DNA of 64,000 nucleotides. Source: Gorsachius magnificus (Eukaryota > Chordata > Aves > Pelecaniformes > Ardeidae). The notes under the pieces were generated by a model. The model ran no database searches, was not told the DNA's origin, and saw nothing but the letters and a program-made list of their open reading frames with translations. Shown in pieces: positions 27,201 through 36,763 of this stretch. The stretch covers positions 38,772,507 to 38,836,506 of the forward strand of contig CM067086.1 in assembly GCA_034008185.1 (NCBI GenBank), written 5' to 3'. Every line of letters begins with the position of its first letter. Position 1 is the first letter of the stretch. A program made the translations under genes and the position numbers.

Positions 27201-27686
27201 TTCTCATCTAAATTGAGGAGTGTTTTACCATGTTTGGACTATTCTCCAGTCCATTCAGACTATGAGGGCTCTATTTATCAGAACATATGAGTTTATTAGT
27301 CCCTGTGAAGTCAGTAACACCTTTTTCTTGTTTAGCTGATTAGCAGTAGCACTAATCACATACTTTTAAAAGTTAAGCTTTTTTGGTAGTTAAGAACACA
27401 CCCTAGTTGATGTAAGCGGTTTTGAAATTTAATACATGGGGGCTGGGAGTGTTTTTACAACCTGCATTAATATGTTAATGAAAGTTTTAGTAGTAAAACC
27501 AAACTTTCAAAAATTAAAAAGGACCCATCTCTGAAGTTCAGATGTTTAATTCTGATGTTTGTTAAAGACAACTCATGAGCTCACTGCAAAAACTCCTCAC
27601 ATTTTCTTCACAAGGGATGTTAATTTTAATCCTCATTTGTAGGACATGCATTCACTGCTCAAGATGCAAGATTTATTAACACTTTC

Positions 27687-27691
27687 ATAAA
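27687..27691. repeat. target-site duplication, left copy (ATAAA)
   Basis: The 5 bp directly before the 5' LTR match the 5 bp directly after the 3' LTR (34550-34554), the signature of one retroviral integration. Confidence 0.9.
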
Positions 27692-28246
27692 TGTCCTGGT
27701 TTCGGCTGGGATAGAGTTAATTTTCTTCACAGAAGCTAGCATAGTGCTGTGCTTTGGATTTAGTACTAGAAGAATGTTGATAACACGCTGATGTTTTTAG
27801 TTGTTGCCAAGCAGTGCTCAGACTGCTCAAGGACTTTTTGAGCTTCTCCTGCTCGGCCAGGTGCATAACAAGCTGGGAGTACAGCACAGCTAGGACCCAA
27901 ACTGTCCAAAGAGCTATTCCATACCATAGAACGTCATGCTCGGGGGGGTTGGTGGGTCGGTCGGTCGCTCGGGTACTGATCGCTGCTCGGGACGGGCTGG
28001 GCATCGGTCGGCGGGTGGTGAGCAATTGCATTGTGCATCATTCATTTTGTATATTCTGTATATTTTGTTATCATTCTCATTATTACTATTATTATTATTT
28101 TCTCTTATTAAACTGTCTTTATCTCAGCCCTCGGCTCTAACCTTTTTTTCCCCTTCCCGATTCTCTCCCCCATCCCACTGAGGGAGGGGGGGGAGTGAGC
28201 GAGCGGCTGCGTGGTGCTTAGTTGCCAGCCAGGTTAAACCACAACA
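27692..28246 (+). repeat. 5' LTR
   Basis: 555 bp, beginning TGTCCTGG and ending CACAACA (TG...CA ends). It holds a poly(A) signal ATTAAA at 28107-28112 with a T-rich downstream stretch, a GC-rich block of GGTCG units at about 27951-28015 and a pyrimidine-rich end. Against the 3' LTR I count five substitutions plus indels of 1, 3 and 1 bp. No unambiguous TATA box is visible; tgtatattctgtatatttt at about 28050-28068 is the nearest candidate but lies close to the poly(A) signal. Confidence 0.95.
28107..28112 (+). promoter_or_regulatory. poly(A) signal ATTAAA in 5' LTR
   Basis: A common variant of AATAAA, repeated at the same place in the 3' LTR (34411-34416), where it would end the proviral transcript. 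Confidence 0.6.
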
Positions 28247-28254
28247 GTCCTTTT

Positions 28255-28272
28255 TGGCGCCCAACGTGGGGC
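28255..28272 (+). promoter_or_regulatory. primer-binding site, tRNA-Lys1,2 type
   Basis: The 18 bases tggcgcccaacgtggggc match the primer-binding site I know as complementary to the 3' end of tRNA-Lys1,2. It starts 8 nt after the LTR end, a longer gap than usual. ERV-L elements are named for a leucine tRNA primer, so this pairing of ERV-L-like pol with a lysine site is noteworthy. Confidence 0.8.
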
Positions 28273-28393
28273 ACGAAGGGCTTGAGATAACGACAGAGTA
28301 ACCAGAGTATATTAAGGAATTTATATCTGTTAAATAGTTGTGGGTTGCAATTTGATTCATTTGTTCTTGATCTTAGCTTATCCGATCTGCACC

Positions 28394-30403
28394 ATGCTCC
28401 CTCCTTTGCTGTACTTGTTAAAAGTTGGTGTTGGTTTTTGCAGTTTGTTATGCTCTGCGGTGACCAGACATGTTTTGCTTGGGAAACTTGTTATTAAAAC
28501 AATGACCTTGAGCTTTATCTGGTATTTGGGTTTCATGTCGAAGTCTGTACTGCACTTTGGGTACCACCTTGCGGGGAATATTAGCAATTATACATGGGAC
28601 TCTGAAAAGTTTGTTCTGGAGGAAATACAGAATGGCACTTTTTCTGCCTTCTTTGATGATGTTTCCTCCTTCACTACAATAACTTTTCAGTATCTTGAGC
28701 ATCCTTGGATAGTTAAGGTATATCTATTGATATCTATTTGGAATATTGTTTCAGTTTTGTCCAAAGTTTGTAAGCAACTTAATAATACCATCCAGATGTC
28801 TGCCCCAGGGCTGGATAGTTATGAGTGGAAGGGTATTTGGGGTAGTATGGGTAAATGCCTAGAACGATGGGCACCTCCAATGTTTTGGAAATTCACTCCT
28901 GAACAAGTGCAGAATCCTGAAAAACTAGTAGAGTATTTGGAAAAGGTATGCTGTCACCCTGGCAATTCTAAGCAAACACAAATCACTGCAATGTGCTGGG
29001 GCCTGGCCCATGCTTACCGAACCCTGTTCAACATGATTCAACACATCCAAAGGGAACAGAAAGTCTCTGGATCTGATGATAAGGCCTCAGCCACTGCAGC
29101 TACTCCAACCCCGGCCACAGCCACTGCAGCTACTCCAACCCTGGCCACAGCCACTGCAGCTACTCCAACCCTGGCCACAGCCACTGCAGCTACTCCAACC
29201 CCGACCACAGCCACTGCAGCTACTCCAACCCTGGCCACAGCCACTGCAGCTACTCCAACCCCAGTGATATGCACTGCGGCTACTCCAACGAACCAGCCCG
29301 TGCCAGTATCAGTCGCCCCTATACAAAAGAAGAAATCTTGGAAGCGAAAGTCAACTCGTTTAGAAAGGGAGGATGAAAAAGCGGGGCCATCACAAGGGGA
29401 GGAGGAAGAGCTCATAAACGAGACAGAAACCACCAGATCCCTATCCTTGAGTGAGCTGCGAGATATCCGAAAAGATTTCAGCCGTCGTCCAGGTGAGCTC
29501 ATTGTCACCTGGCTACTCCGATGCTGGGATAATGGGGCCAACAGCCTGGAACTGGAGGGTAAGGAAGCCAAGCAACTAGGATCCCTTTCTAGGGAAGGGG
29601 GCATTGACAAAGCAATTGGAAAAGGGACACAAATCCTCAGCCTCTGGAGGCGTCTACTGTCAGCCATGAAGGAAAGATATCCCTTCAAGGAAGATGTCAT
29701 ATGTCGCCCAGGTAAATGGAACACTGTGGAGAAAGGCATCCAGTATCTGAGGGAATTGGCTGTCCTGGAAGTGATTTATAGTGACCTGGACAATGACCAG
29801 CTGCCCAAAGATCCAGATAGTGTCCAGTGCACACGACCCATGTGGCGGAAGTTGCTACGTAGCGCACCAACATCATTTGCAAACACATGGGCAATGATGA
29901 GCTGGGAAACTGGACGGGGACCAACAGTGGATGAAGTGGCTGGCCAGCTCCGCGAATATGAAGAAAGTATCTCTTCCCCCTTTGTTTCGGCTGTGGAGAA
30001 ACTGTCCCGGAAGTTTGAACGACTCGAAAAGCATATGTCCTACTCCCCTCCTGTACAGACCAGTATCTCAGCCATCAGAAGTAAGCGCCCTTCTGCTCAA
30101 GAAAAAGAATATCGAGGGTACACACCACGGGGCACTCTATGGTTTTACCTGCGTGACCATGGAGAGGACATGAGGAAATGGGACGGAAAACCTACCTCGG
30201 TCCTAGAGTCACGGGTACGTGAGTTGCAAAGGAAAACAAGCACAAAAGGGGGCTCTTCCAAGAAACTTGTTGCTCCAATTTACAGAGACTGGGACGACGG
30301 TAGTTTTTTCAGACAAAATAGAAGGGCTGATCTTAATTCTGATTGTGATGAAGGAACTTCTGACTCATACATACAAACCATGAGCAACAGTGACCAGGAT
30401 TAG
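28394..30403 (+). CDS. ERV Gag-like polyprotein
   Basis: The frame from ATG 28394 to TAG 30401-30403 is open for 669 codons. I chose this ATG because it lies in an acceptable context (caccATGc); the frame is open further upstream but without an ATG. Residues 1-23, 27-48 and 104-126 are hydrophobic, with N-glycosylation sequons at N62, N65, N80 and N130, so the N-terminus looks membrane-directed. Residues about 234-300 are Ala/Thr/Pro-rich, from a 30-bp tandem repeat. From about residue 340 the sequence is helical and Gag-capsid-like (e.g. LIVTWLLRCWDNGANSLELE). I see no CCHC zinc knuckle. The stop is in frame with the protease frame that follows, suggesting readthrough. Family membership comes from position; no Gag motif proves it. 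Confidence 0.85.
   Translation: MLPPLLYLLKVGVGFCSLLCSAVTRHVLLGKLVIKTMTLSFIWYLGFMSKSVLHFGYHLAGNISNYTWDSEKFVLEEIQNGTFSAFFDDVSSFTTITFQYLEHPWIVKVYLLISIWNIVSVLSKVCKQLNNTIQMSAPGLDSYEWKGIWGSMGKCLERWAPPMFWKFTPEQVQNPEKLVEYLEKVCCHPGNSKQTQITAMCWGLAHAYRTLFNMIQHIQREQKVSGSDDKASATAATPTPATATAATPTLATATAATPTLATATAATPTPTTATAATPTLATATAATPTPVICTAATPTNQPVPVSVAPIQKKKSWKRKSTRLEREDEKAGPSQGEEEELINETETTRSLSLSELRDIRKDFSRRPGELIVTWLLRCWDNGANSLELEGKEAKQLGSLSREGGIDKAIGKGTQILSLWRRLLSAMKERYPFKEDVICRPGKWNTVEKGIQYLRELAVLEVIYSDLDNDQLPKDPDSVQCTRPMWRKLLRSAPTSFANTWAMMSWETGRGPTVDEVAGQLREYEESISSPFVSAVEKLSRKFERLEKHMSYSPPVQTSISAIRSKRPSAQEKEYRGYTPRGTLWFYLRDHGEDMRKWDGKPTSVLESRVRELQRKTSTKGGSSKKLVAPIYRDWDDGSFFRQNRRADLNSDCDEGTSDSYIQTMSNSDQD
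29091..29290 (+). repeat. 30-bp minisatellite inside gag
   Basis: Six full 30-bp units of the type ccactgcagctactccaacc plus ccggccacag, then a degenerate partial unit. Each encodes ten residues rich in Ala, Thr and Pro (TPATATAA). As 30 is a multiple of three, copy-number change keeps the frame. Confidence 0.95.
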
Positions 30404-33400
30404 AGGGGCCCTGCCTCCAGCCAGGTGGAGGAAAGGGACAACAGGGTTTACTGGACTGTGTGGATTCGATGGCCTGGCATGTCAGACCCACAGAAGTATA
30501 GAGCTCTAGTAGACACCGGTGCACAGTGTACTCTAATGCCATCAAGCCATATAGGGGCAGAATCCATTTGTATTTCTGGAGTGACAGGGGGATCTCAAGA
30601 GCTGACTGTATTGGAGGCCGAAGTGAGCCTAACCGGGAATGAGTGGCAAAAGCACCGCATTGTGACTGGCCCAGATGCTCCGTGCATCCTGGGCATAGAC
30701 TACCTCAGGAGAGGGTATTTCAAGGACCCAAAAGGGTACCGGTGGGCTTTTGGTATAGCTGCATTGGAGGCAGAAGAAATTAAGCAGCTGTCTACCTTGC
30801 CTGGTCTCTCAAAGGACCCTTCTGTTGTGGGGTTGCTGAGGGTTGAAGAACAACAAGTGCCGATTGCCACCACAACAGTGCACAGGCGGCAATATCACAC
30901 CAACTGAGACTCCCTGATTCCCATCCATAAGCTGATTCGTCGACTGGAGAGCCAAAGAGTGATGAGCAAGACTCGCTCACCCTTTAACAGTCCCATATGG
31001 CCAGTGAGAAAGTCTGATGGAGAGTGGAGACTAACAGTAGACTATCGTGGCCTGAATGAAGTTACGCCACCGCTGAGTGCTGCCGTGCCAGACATGCTAG
31101 AACTTCAATACGAACTGGAGTCAAAGGCAGCCAAGTGGTATGCCACGATTGATATTGAAATGCTTTCTTTTCAATCCCTTTGGCAGCAGAGTGCAGGCCA
31201 CAGTTTGCTTTCACTTGGAGGGGCATCCAGTACACCTGGAATCGACTGCCCCAGGGGTGGAAACACAGCCCTACCGTTTGCCATGGACTGATCCAGACAG
31301 CACTGGAAAAGGGTAATGCTCCAGAACATCTGCAATATATTGATTACATCATTGTGTGGGGCAATGCAGCAGAAGAAGTTTTTGAGAAAGGGAAGAAAAT
31401 AGTCCAAATTCTTCTGAAAGCCGGTTTCGCTATAAAACAAAGTAAAGTCAAAAGACCTGCACAGGACATCCAGTTTTTAGGAATCAAATGGCAAGATGGA
31501 CGTCGTCAGATTCCAATGGATGTGATCAACAAAATAACAGCCATGTCTCCACCAACTAGCAAAAAGGAAACACAAGCTTTCTTGGGCATTGTGGTTTTTT
31601 GGAGAATGCATATTCCAAATTACAGCCAGATTGTAAGCCCTCTCTACCAAGTGACCCGGAAGAAGGATGATTTCAAATGGGGCCCTGAACAACGACAAGC
31701 CTTTGAACAAATTAAATGGGAGATAGTGCATGCAGTAGCCCTTGGGCCGGTCTGGGCAGGGCAACATGTAAAGAATGTGCTCTACACCGCAGCCAGGGAG
31801 AATGGCCCTACCTGGAGCCTCTGGCAGAAAGCACCAGGGGAGACTCAAGGCCGACCCCTAGGGTTTTGGAGTCGGGGATACAGAGGATCTGAAGCCAACT
31901 ATACTCCAACTGAAAAAGAGATATTAGCAGCATATGAAGGGGTTCGAGCTGCTTCAGAAGTGATTGGTACTGAAGCACAGCTCCTCCTGGCACCCCGACT
32001 GCCGGTGCTGGGCTGGATGTTCAAAGGGAAGGTCCCCTCTACACATCATGCAACTGATGCTACGTGGAGTAAGTGGGTCGCACTGATTACACAACGGGCT
32101 CGAATAGGAAACCTCAGTCGCCCAGGAATCTTGGAAGTGATCATGGACTGGCCAGAAGGCAAAGATTTTGGAATATCGCCAGAGGAAGAGGTGGTGCGTG
32201 CTGAAGAAGCCCCGTTATATAATAAACTGCCAGAAAATGAGAAGCAATATGCCCTGTTCACTGATGGGTCCTGTCGTCTTGTGGGAAAGCATCGGAGGTG
32301 GAAGGCTGCTGTATGGAGTCCTACAAGACAAGTTGCAGAGACTGCTGAAGGAGAAGGTGAATCAAGTCAGTTTGCAGAGGTGAAAGCCATCCAGCTGGCT
32401 TTAGATATTGCTGAAAGAGAAAAATGGCCAGTGCTTTATCTCTATACTGACTCATGGATGGTGGCAAATGCTTTGTGGGGGTGGTTGCAGCAATGGAAGC
32501 AGACCAACTGGCAGCGCAGGGGCAAACCCATCTGGGCAGCCGCATTGTGGCAAGATATTGCTGCCCGGGTAGAGAACCTGGTTGTAAAGGTACGTCATGT
32601 AGATGCTCATGTACCCAAGAGTCGGGCCTCTGAAGAACATCAAAACAACCAGCAGGCAGATCAGGCTGCTAAGACTGAAGTGGCTCAGGTGGATCTGGAC
32701 TGGCAACATAAGGGTGAATTGTTTCTAGCTCGGTGGGCCCATGTTACCTCAGGCCATCAAGGAAGAGATGCAACATACAGATGGGCTCGTGATCGAGGGG
32801 TGGACTTAACTATGGACGCTATTGCCCAGGTTATCCATGAATGTGAAACGTGTGCTGCAATCAAACAAGCCAAGTGGTTAAAGCCTCTCTGGTATGGAGG
32901 ACGGTGGCTGAAATACAAATATGGAGAGGCTTGGCAGATTGATTATATCACACTCCCACAAACCCGCCATGGCAAACGCTATGTGCTCACCATGGTGGAA
33001 GCGACAACCGGATGGTTGGAAACATACCCTGTGCCCCATGCCACTGCCCGGAACACTATCCTAGGCCTTGAAAAACAAGTCCTATGGCGGCATGGCACCC
33101 CAGAAAGAATTGAGTCAGACAACGGAACTCACTTCCGAAACAGCCTCATAGACAAATGGGCCAAAGAGCATGGCATTGAGTGGGTCTATCACATCCCCTA
33201 TCACGCACCAGCCTCTGGGAAAATTGAACGATACAATGGACTGTTAAAAACTACACTGAAAGCAATGGGTGGTGGAACATTCAAACATTGGGATACACAT
33301 TTAGCAAAAGCCACCTGGTTAGTCAACACTAGAGGATCTTCCAACTGAGCTGGCCCTGCCCAATCAAACCTCTTACGTACTGTAGAAGGGGATAAAGTCC

Positions 33401-33588
33401 CTGTAGTGCATGTAAAAAATATGCTGGGGAAGACAGTCTGGGTTTCTCCTGCCTCAGGCAAAGGCAAACCCATCCGTGGGATTGCTTTTGCCCAAGGACC
33501 TGGCTCTACTTGGTGGGTGATGCGGAAGGATGGGGAAGTCCGATGTGTACCTCAAAGGGATTTGATTTTGGGTGAAAATAGCCAATGA
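30404..33588 (+). pseudogene. ERV protease-RT-RNase H-integrase (pro-pol), broken
   Basis: Continues in the gag frame after the UAG. Protease: LVDTGAQCTLMP with the catalytic Asp codon at 30512-30514. Reverse transcriptase: first catalytic Asp in TIDI (31151-31153); the active-site box reads YIDY at 31336-31347, where YXDD is expected. RNase H: TDGS (Asp 32263-32265) and LYTDSW. Integrase: HX4H and CX2C zinc ligands (about 32730-32853), then Asp 32941, Asp 33118 and Glu 33226 with 35 residues between the last two (D,D-35-E). Breaks: in-frame TGA at 30905-30907, net loss of one base at about 31157-31160, in-frame TGA at 33346-33348. The natural stop is at 33586-33588. Both TGA codons could come from CGA by CpG decay. 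Confidence 0.93.
30414..30477 (+). promoter_or_regulatory. candidate readthrough stimulator (hairpin / pseudoknot)
   Basis: Ten nt after the gag UAG, cctcca (30414-30419) pairs perfectly with tggagg (30426-30431). The loop bases ccagg (30421-30425) are complementary to cctgg at 30473-30477, so an H-type pseudoknot could form. Gammaretroviruses use a pseudoknot 8 nt after a UAG for the same purpose. Function here is inferred. Confidence 0.45.
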
Positions 33589-33991
33589 ACTGAATTGTAT
33601 AATGTTAATTGCTGTGTAATATAGTATGTCATCATTTTTACTATTGCTGTATGTCATATCAATGGTATAGCAGTAGGAATCACCCAGATTAAGAAGAATG
33701 AATTTTGAAGAAACTGAGGAAGTGCAGCGGATGGAACCAGAACTGACTTCAGCATGCGACAACCCAACACCGGACCCCATCTCTCCTGCCCTGAAAGACT
33801 GTTACAACAGATGAAGCCCAAAAGCATGGACTAGATGAACCCAATGGACATTTCAGAGGGATGGTCCATAGACTAAGGGAATGATATCTGTGTATGTACC
33901 AAAAAGATGAGAAAATGGTGGTGATTAATTGGAATGTATTGTATGGGTAGGACCTAAGCATGACGTAAATGGTATAGAATAAGGGGTGGAA
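33589..33991 (+). other. ERV 3' non-coding region and polypurine tract
   Basis: About 400 bp with no open frame and no env remnant. The purine-rich aaggggtggaa directly abuts the 3' LTR and is the likely polypurine tract priming plus-strand DNA synthesis, although a T interrupts it. Confidence 0.75.
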
Positions 33992-34549
33992 TGTCCTGGT
34001 TTCGGCTGGGATAGAGTTAATTTTCTTCACAGAAGCTAGCATAGTGCTGTGCTTTGGATTTAGTACTAGAAGAATGTTGATAACACGCTGATGTTTTTAG
34101 TTGTTGCCAAGCAGTGCTCAGACTGCTCAAGGACTTTTTGAGCTTCTCCTGCTCGGCCAGGTGCATAACAAGCTGGGAGTACAGCACAGCTAGGACCCAA
34201 ACTGTCCAAAGAGCTATTCCATACCATAGAACGTCATGCTTGGGGGGGGTTGGTGGGTCGGTCGGTCGCTGCTCGGGTACTGATCGCTGCTCGGGACGGG
34301 CTGGGCATCGGTCGGCGGGTGGTGAGCAATTGCATTGTGCATCATTCATTTTGTATATTCTGTATATTTTGTTATCATTCTCATTATTGCTATTATTATT
34401 ATTTTCTCTTATTAAACTGTCTTTATCTCAGCCCTCGGCTCTAACCTTTTTTCCCCTTCCCGATTCTCTCCCCCATCCCACTGAGGGAGGGGGGGGAGTG
34501 AGCGAGCGGCTGCATGGTGCTTAGTTGCCAGCTGGGTTAAACCACAACA
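33992..34549 (+). repeat. 3' LTR
   Basis: 558 bp, TG...CA ends, about 99 % identical to the 5' LTR. Differences: a C/T plus one extra G near 34241, a 3-bp insertion near 34270, A/G near 34390, one fewer T near 34450, G/A near 34514 and two substitutions near 34533. Its poly(A) signal is ATTAAA at 34411-34416. Confidence 0.95.
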
Positions 34550-34554
34550 ATAAA
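34550..34554. repeat. target-site duplication, right copy (ATAAA)
   Basis: Matches 27687-27691 exactly. Confidence 0.9.
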
Positions 34555-35799
34555 GCCGTTATTAAGTATTTTGTTGCATATTGATAAAAATGGGCATAAA
34601 AAAAGCTAATCACGTCATCCCATATATATTCCTAGCTGAAGATTCCATCCAGACAAGCTAAGGGCAATAGCTTTGGATCATAGCTTTATCATCAACAGTT
34701 TGCTTAAAGGAGGTAAAATGAAAAGGTTGTAATCCAGACATTAAGCGAGACACATGAATTCTTTTTAAAACAACCAACCAACCACACAAAACAATAAAAT
34801 TGTATTCCACTTGTTGAAAATAAACTAAAATCTCCAGGGTAGTCTTTTCACCAGCCTTTGAGGACATAAAATAGAAGACTACTAATCAGGAATATTCTAA
34901 AAGTCTTAAGTATTTTGTTCATTAAAATATTTTCATTGCTAAGTTTGTATCCAGATGTTCATGAAACACCTTTTAAATGAGCTACAGATTTCAAACCAAA
35001 TTAAAAATTATGTTGACTTTATCAAACTCAAGGTGAAATTTCACTATGATGTAGTTGGATGGCTCTTATAAAAGTGCTTATTCTAAGGAAAGGGTATAAA
35101 TACACTCTTTTCCCAGTTAGAAGTGCTGGATGACAGACATAAGAGTTCCTAATATCTGCTGGTCATTAGTCCCTGTTGTATTAATTTGTTGTTAGGACCG
35201 TCACTCTCATTTCTACTACTTAAATTATACTGAATATAGGGATGGACCACAGAGAGCATTTTGAACTATTTGAACCTCTGAGTTTCACATCAAATGTATT
35301 TGAGATATGCACAACTTCAATACATTCAACTGAAATTCAAAGAAAATTCCTGTGGTGGTGTTCTGGGTTTTGGGTTTTGTGTTTGTTGGGTTTGGTTTTT
35401 GGTTTTTTTCCTGAAATGATATCAAGAATTGGAAAGTTTAGCTAAACTTTTATAAAGGCAGCTCTTTTTATGAATTTTATTTCCCAGAGAATACATTCTT
35501 CAAGAACAGATGACATATGAGAGTTACTCTATTTTTTTATCCAAGATAATTTACAAGTGCCCTGGAAAAAATGAAAATTAGTTCCGGTCTGTTCTTAAAT
35601 CAAAAATTCAACTGATAGTTTAATCATAATTAGATCCAAATATGCCTCTAACAGAAACAGAAGACTTGTACATTTTCAACTCTAAATCAGATCATTTTTG
35701 TAGAACAAACAATAGTGTACAAGACTGACTAAAGATTGAATTTTTGTTCATTTTCACCAAAATGCTGTAAATATAGTTCCAACTGTTACTATTACTGCC
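34555..35799. other. unique sequence between provirus and solo LTR
   Basis: No gene or recognisable repeat apart from a short G/T-rich stretch near 35350-35410. Confidence 0.65.
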
Positions 35800-36758
35800 T
35801 GTGGGGGGTTAACCTTAGCTGGCTGCCAGGTGCCTACAAAACTGTTCTCTCAATCCCTCTCCTCAACAGGACAGGGGGACAAAATAATATGAAAAAAGGT
35901 TGTGGATCAAGATAAGGACAGGAAGATCACTCACTAGTTCCCATCATGGGCAAAACAGACTTAACTTGGGGAAGATTAATTTAATTAATTGCAATTAGAG
36001 GTAGAGGTAGTGAGAAACAAAAACAAAACTAAAAGCATTTTCCTCCCCCATACCCCCACTTCTTCCCAAGTTCAACTTTGCTCCTTCATTCCTGACTCTT
36101 CAACCTCTTCCCTATCCCGAGCTGCACAGGACAGATGGGGAATGGGGGTTGCGGTCAGTTCAGAGCACTGCATCCCGGCTGCTCCTTCCTCCTCAGACTT
36201 TTCCCCTGCTCCAGTGCGGGTCCTTTCCATGGGGTACCGTCCTTCAGGAACAGACTGTGGTGCCCCCATGGGCCACAGTTCCTGCCAGAAAACCTGCTCC
36301 TGCACAGACTCTTCTCCATGTGCTGCAGCTTCCTTCGGGCATAGCCACCTGCTCCAGCATGTGGTCCTCCGTGGGATGCAGGGGGACAACCTGCTTCACC
36401 CATGGTCTCCTCTGTGGGCTGCATGGGAATATCTGCTCCAGTGCCAGGAGCACTGCCTCCCCCTCCTTCCTCGCTGACCTTGGTGTCTGTGGGGTTGTTT
36501 CTCTCACATTTTTCTCGCTCCTCTAACTCACAGCTGCTGCACAGCATTTTTTACCCTGTCCTAAATATGTTATTTACAGAGGCACCGCCAGCATCACTGA
36601 TTGGGCTCGGCTTTGGCCAGCAGTGGAGCCCTTTGGTCCGTTTTGGAGCCAGCTGGAACTGGCTGTTCCCAACATGGGGACAGTCCCTAGTCTCTTCTCA
36701 CAGAGGCCACCCCTGCAGCCCCCCTGCTACTGACAACTTGCCATATAAACCACACACA
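35800..36758 (-). mobile_element. solo LTR of a second avian ERV family
   Basis: 959 bp with TG...CA ends, flanked by ctgcc (35795-35799) and ctacc (36759-36763), a 5-bp target duplication with one mismatch. The block at about 36120-36720 is GC-rich against AT-rich surroundings and resembles a widespread bird LTR type that I know from other genomes. Orientation is tentatively minus: on that strand an ATTAAA (35980-35985) falls in the last 190 bp. It carries degenerate spaced units starting cctgctcc (36203, 36293, 36350, 36432). No internal retroviral sequence or second LTR is nearby, so it is a recombinational remnant. Several open frames of 70-160 codons overlap here on both strands and look like composition effects. 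Confidence 0.8.
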
Positions 36759-36763
36759 CTACC

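Larger units (their letters stand above)
20311..27686. other. unique AT-rich sequence with one exon-like segment
   Basis: It holds AT microsatellites near 22945 and 24815 and the exon candidate at 24055-24252. No other feature was recognised. The last 5 bp (27687-27691) after this stretch are the proviral target duplication. Confidence 0.6.
27692..34549 (+). mobile_element. ERV-L-like endogenous retrovirus, full length, defective, no env
   Basis: A 6858-bp provirus on the plus strand: LTR, primer-binding site, gag, pro-pol, a short non-coding 3' region and LTR, flanked by the 5-bp duplication ATAAA. Pol domains run protease, reverse transcriptase, RNase H, integrase. Pol features such as FWRMHIPNYSQIV, VTRKKDDFKWGPEQRQAFEQ, GRPLGFWSRG and YTDSWMVANALWGW fit class III (ERV-L) elements. 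Nothing env-like is present: only about 400 bp of non-coding sequence separate pol from the 3' LTR. The LTRs differ at five substitutions and three small indels (about 0.9 % substitutions), so the insertion is recent on an evolutionary scale. It cannot make a full Pol because of two stops, one frameshift and an altered RT active site. Confidence 0.95.

Noticed and set aside
27717..28140. Open frames of about 100 codons on both strands inside the 5' LTR, repeated in the 3' LTR
   Set aside because: Both copies simply reflect the LTR duplication; no protein features.
29038..29739. 233-codon minus-strand frame across gag
   Set aside because: Shadow of gag: it is produced by the reverse strand of the 30-bp minisatellite and flanking gag codons.
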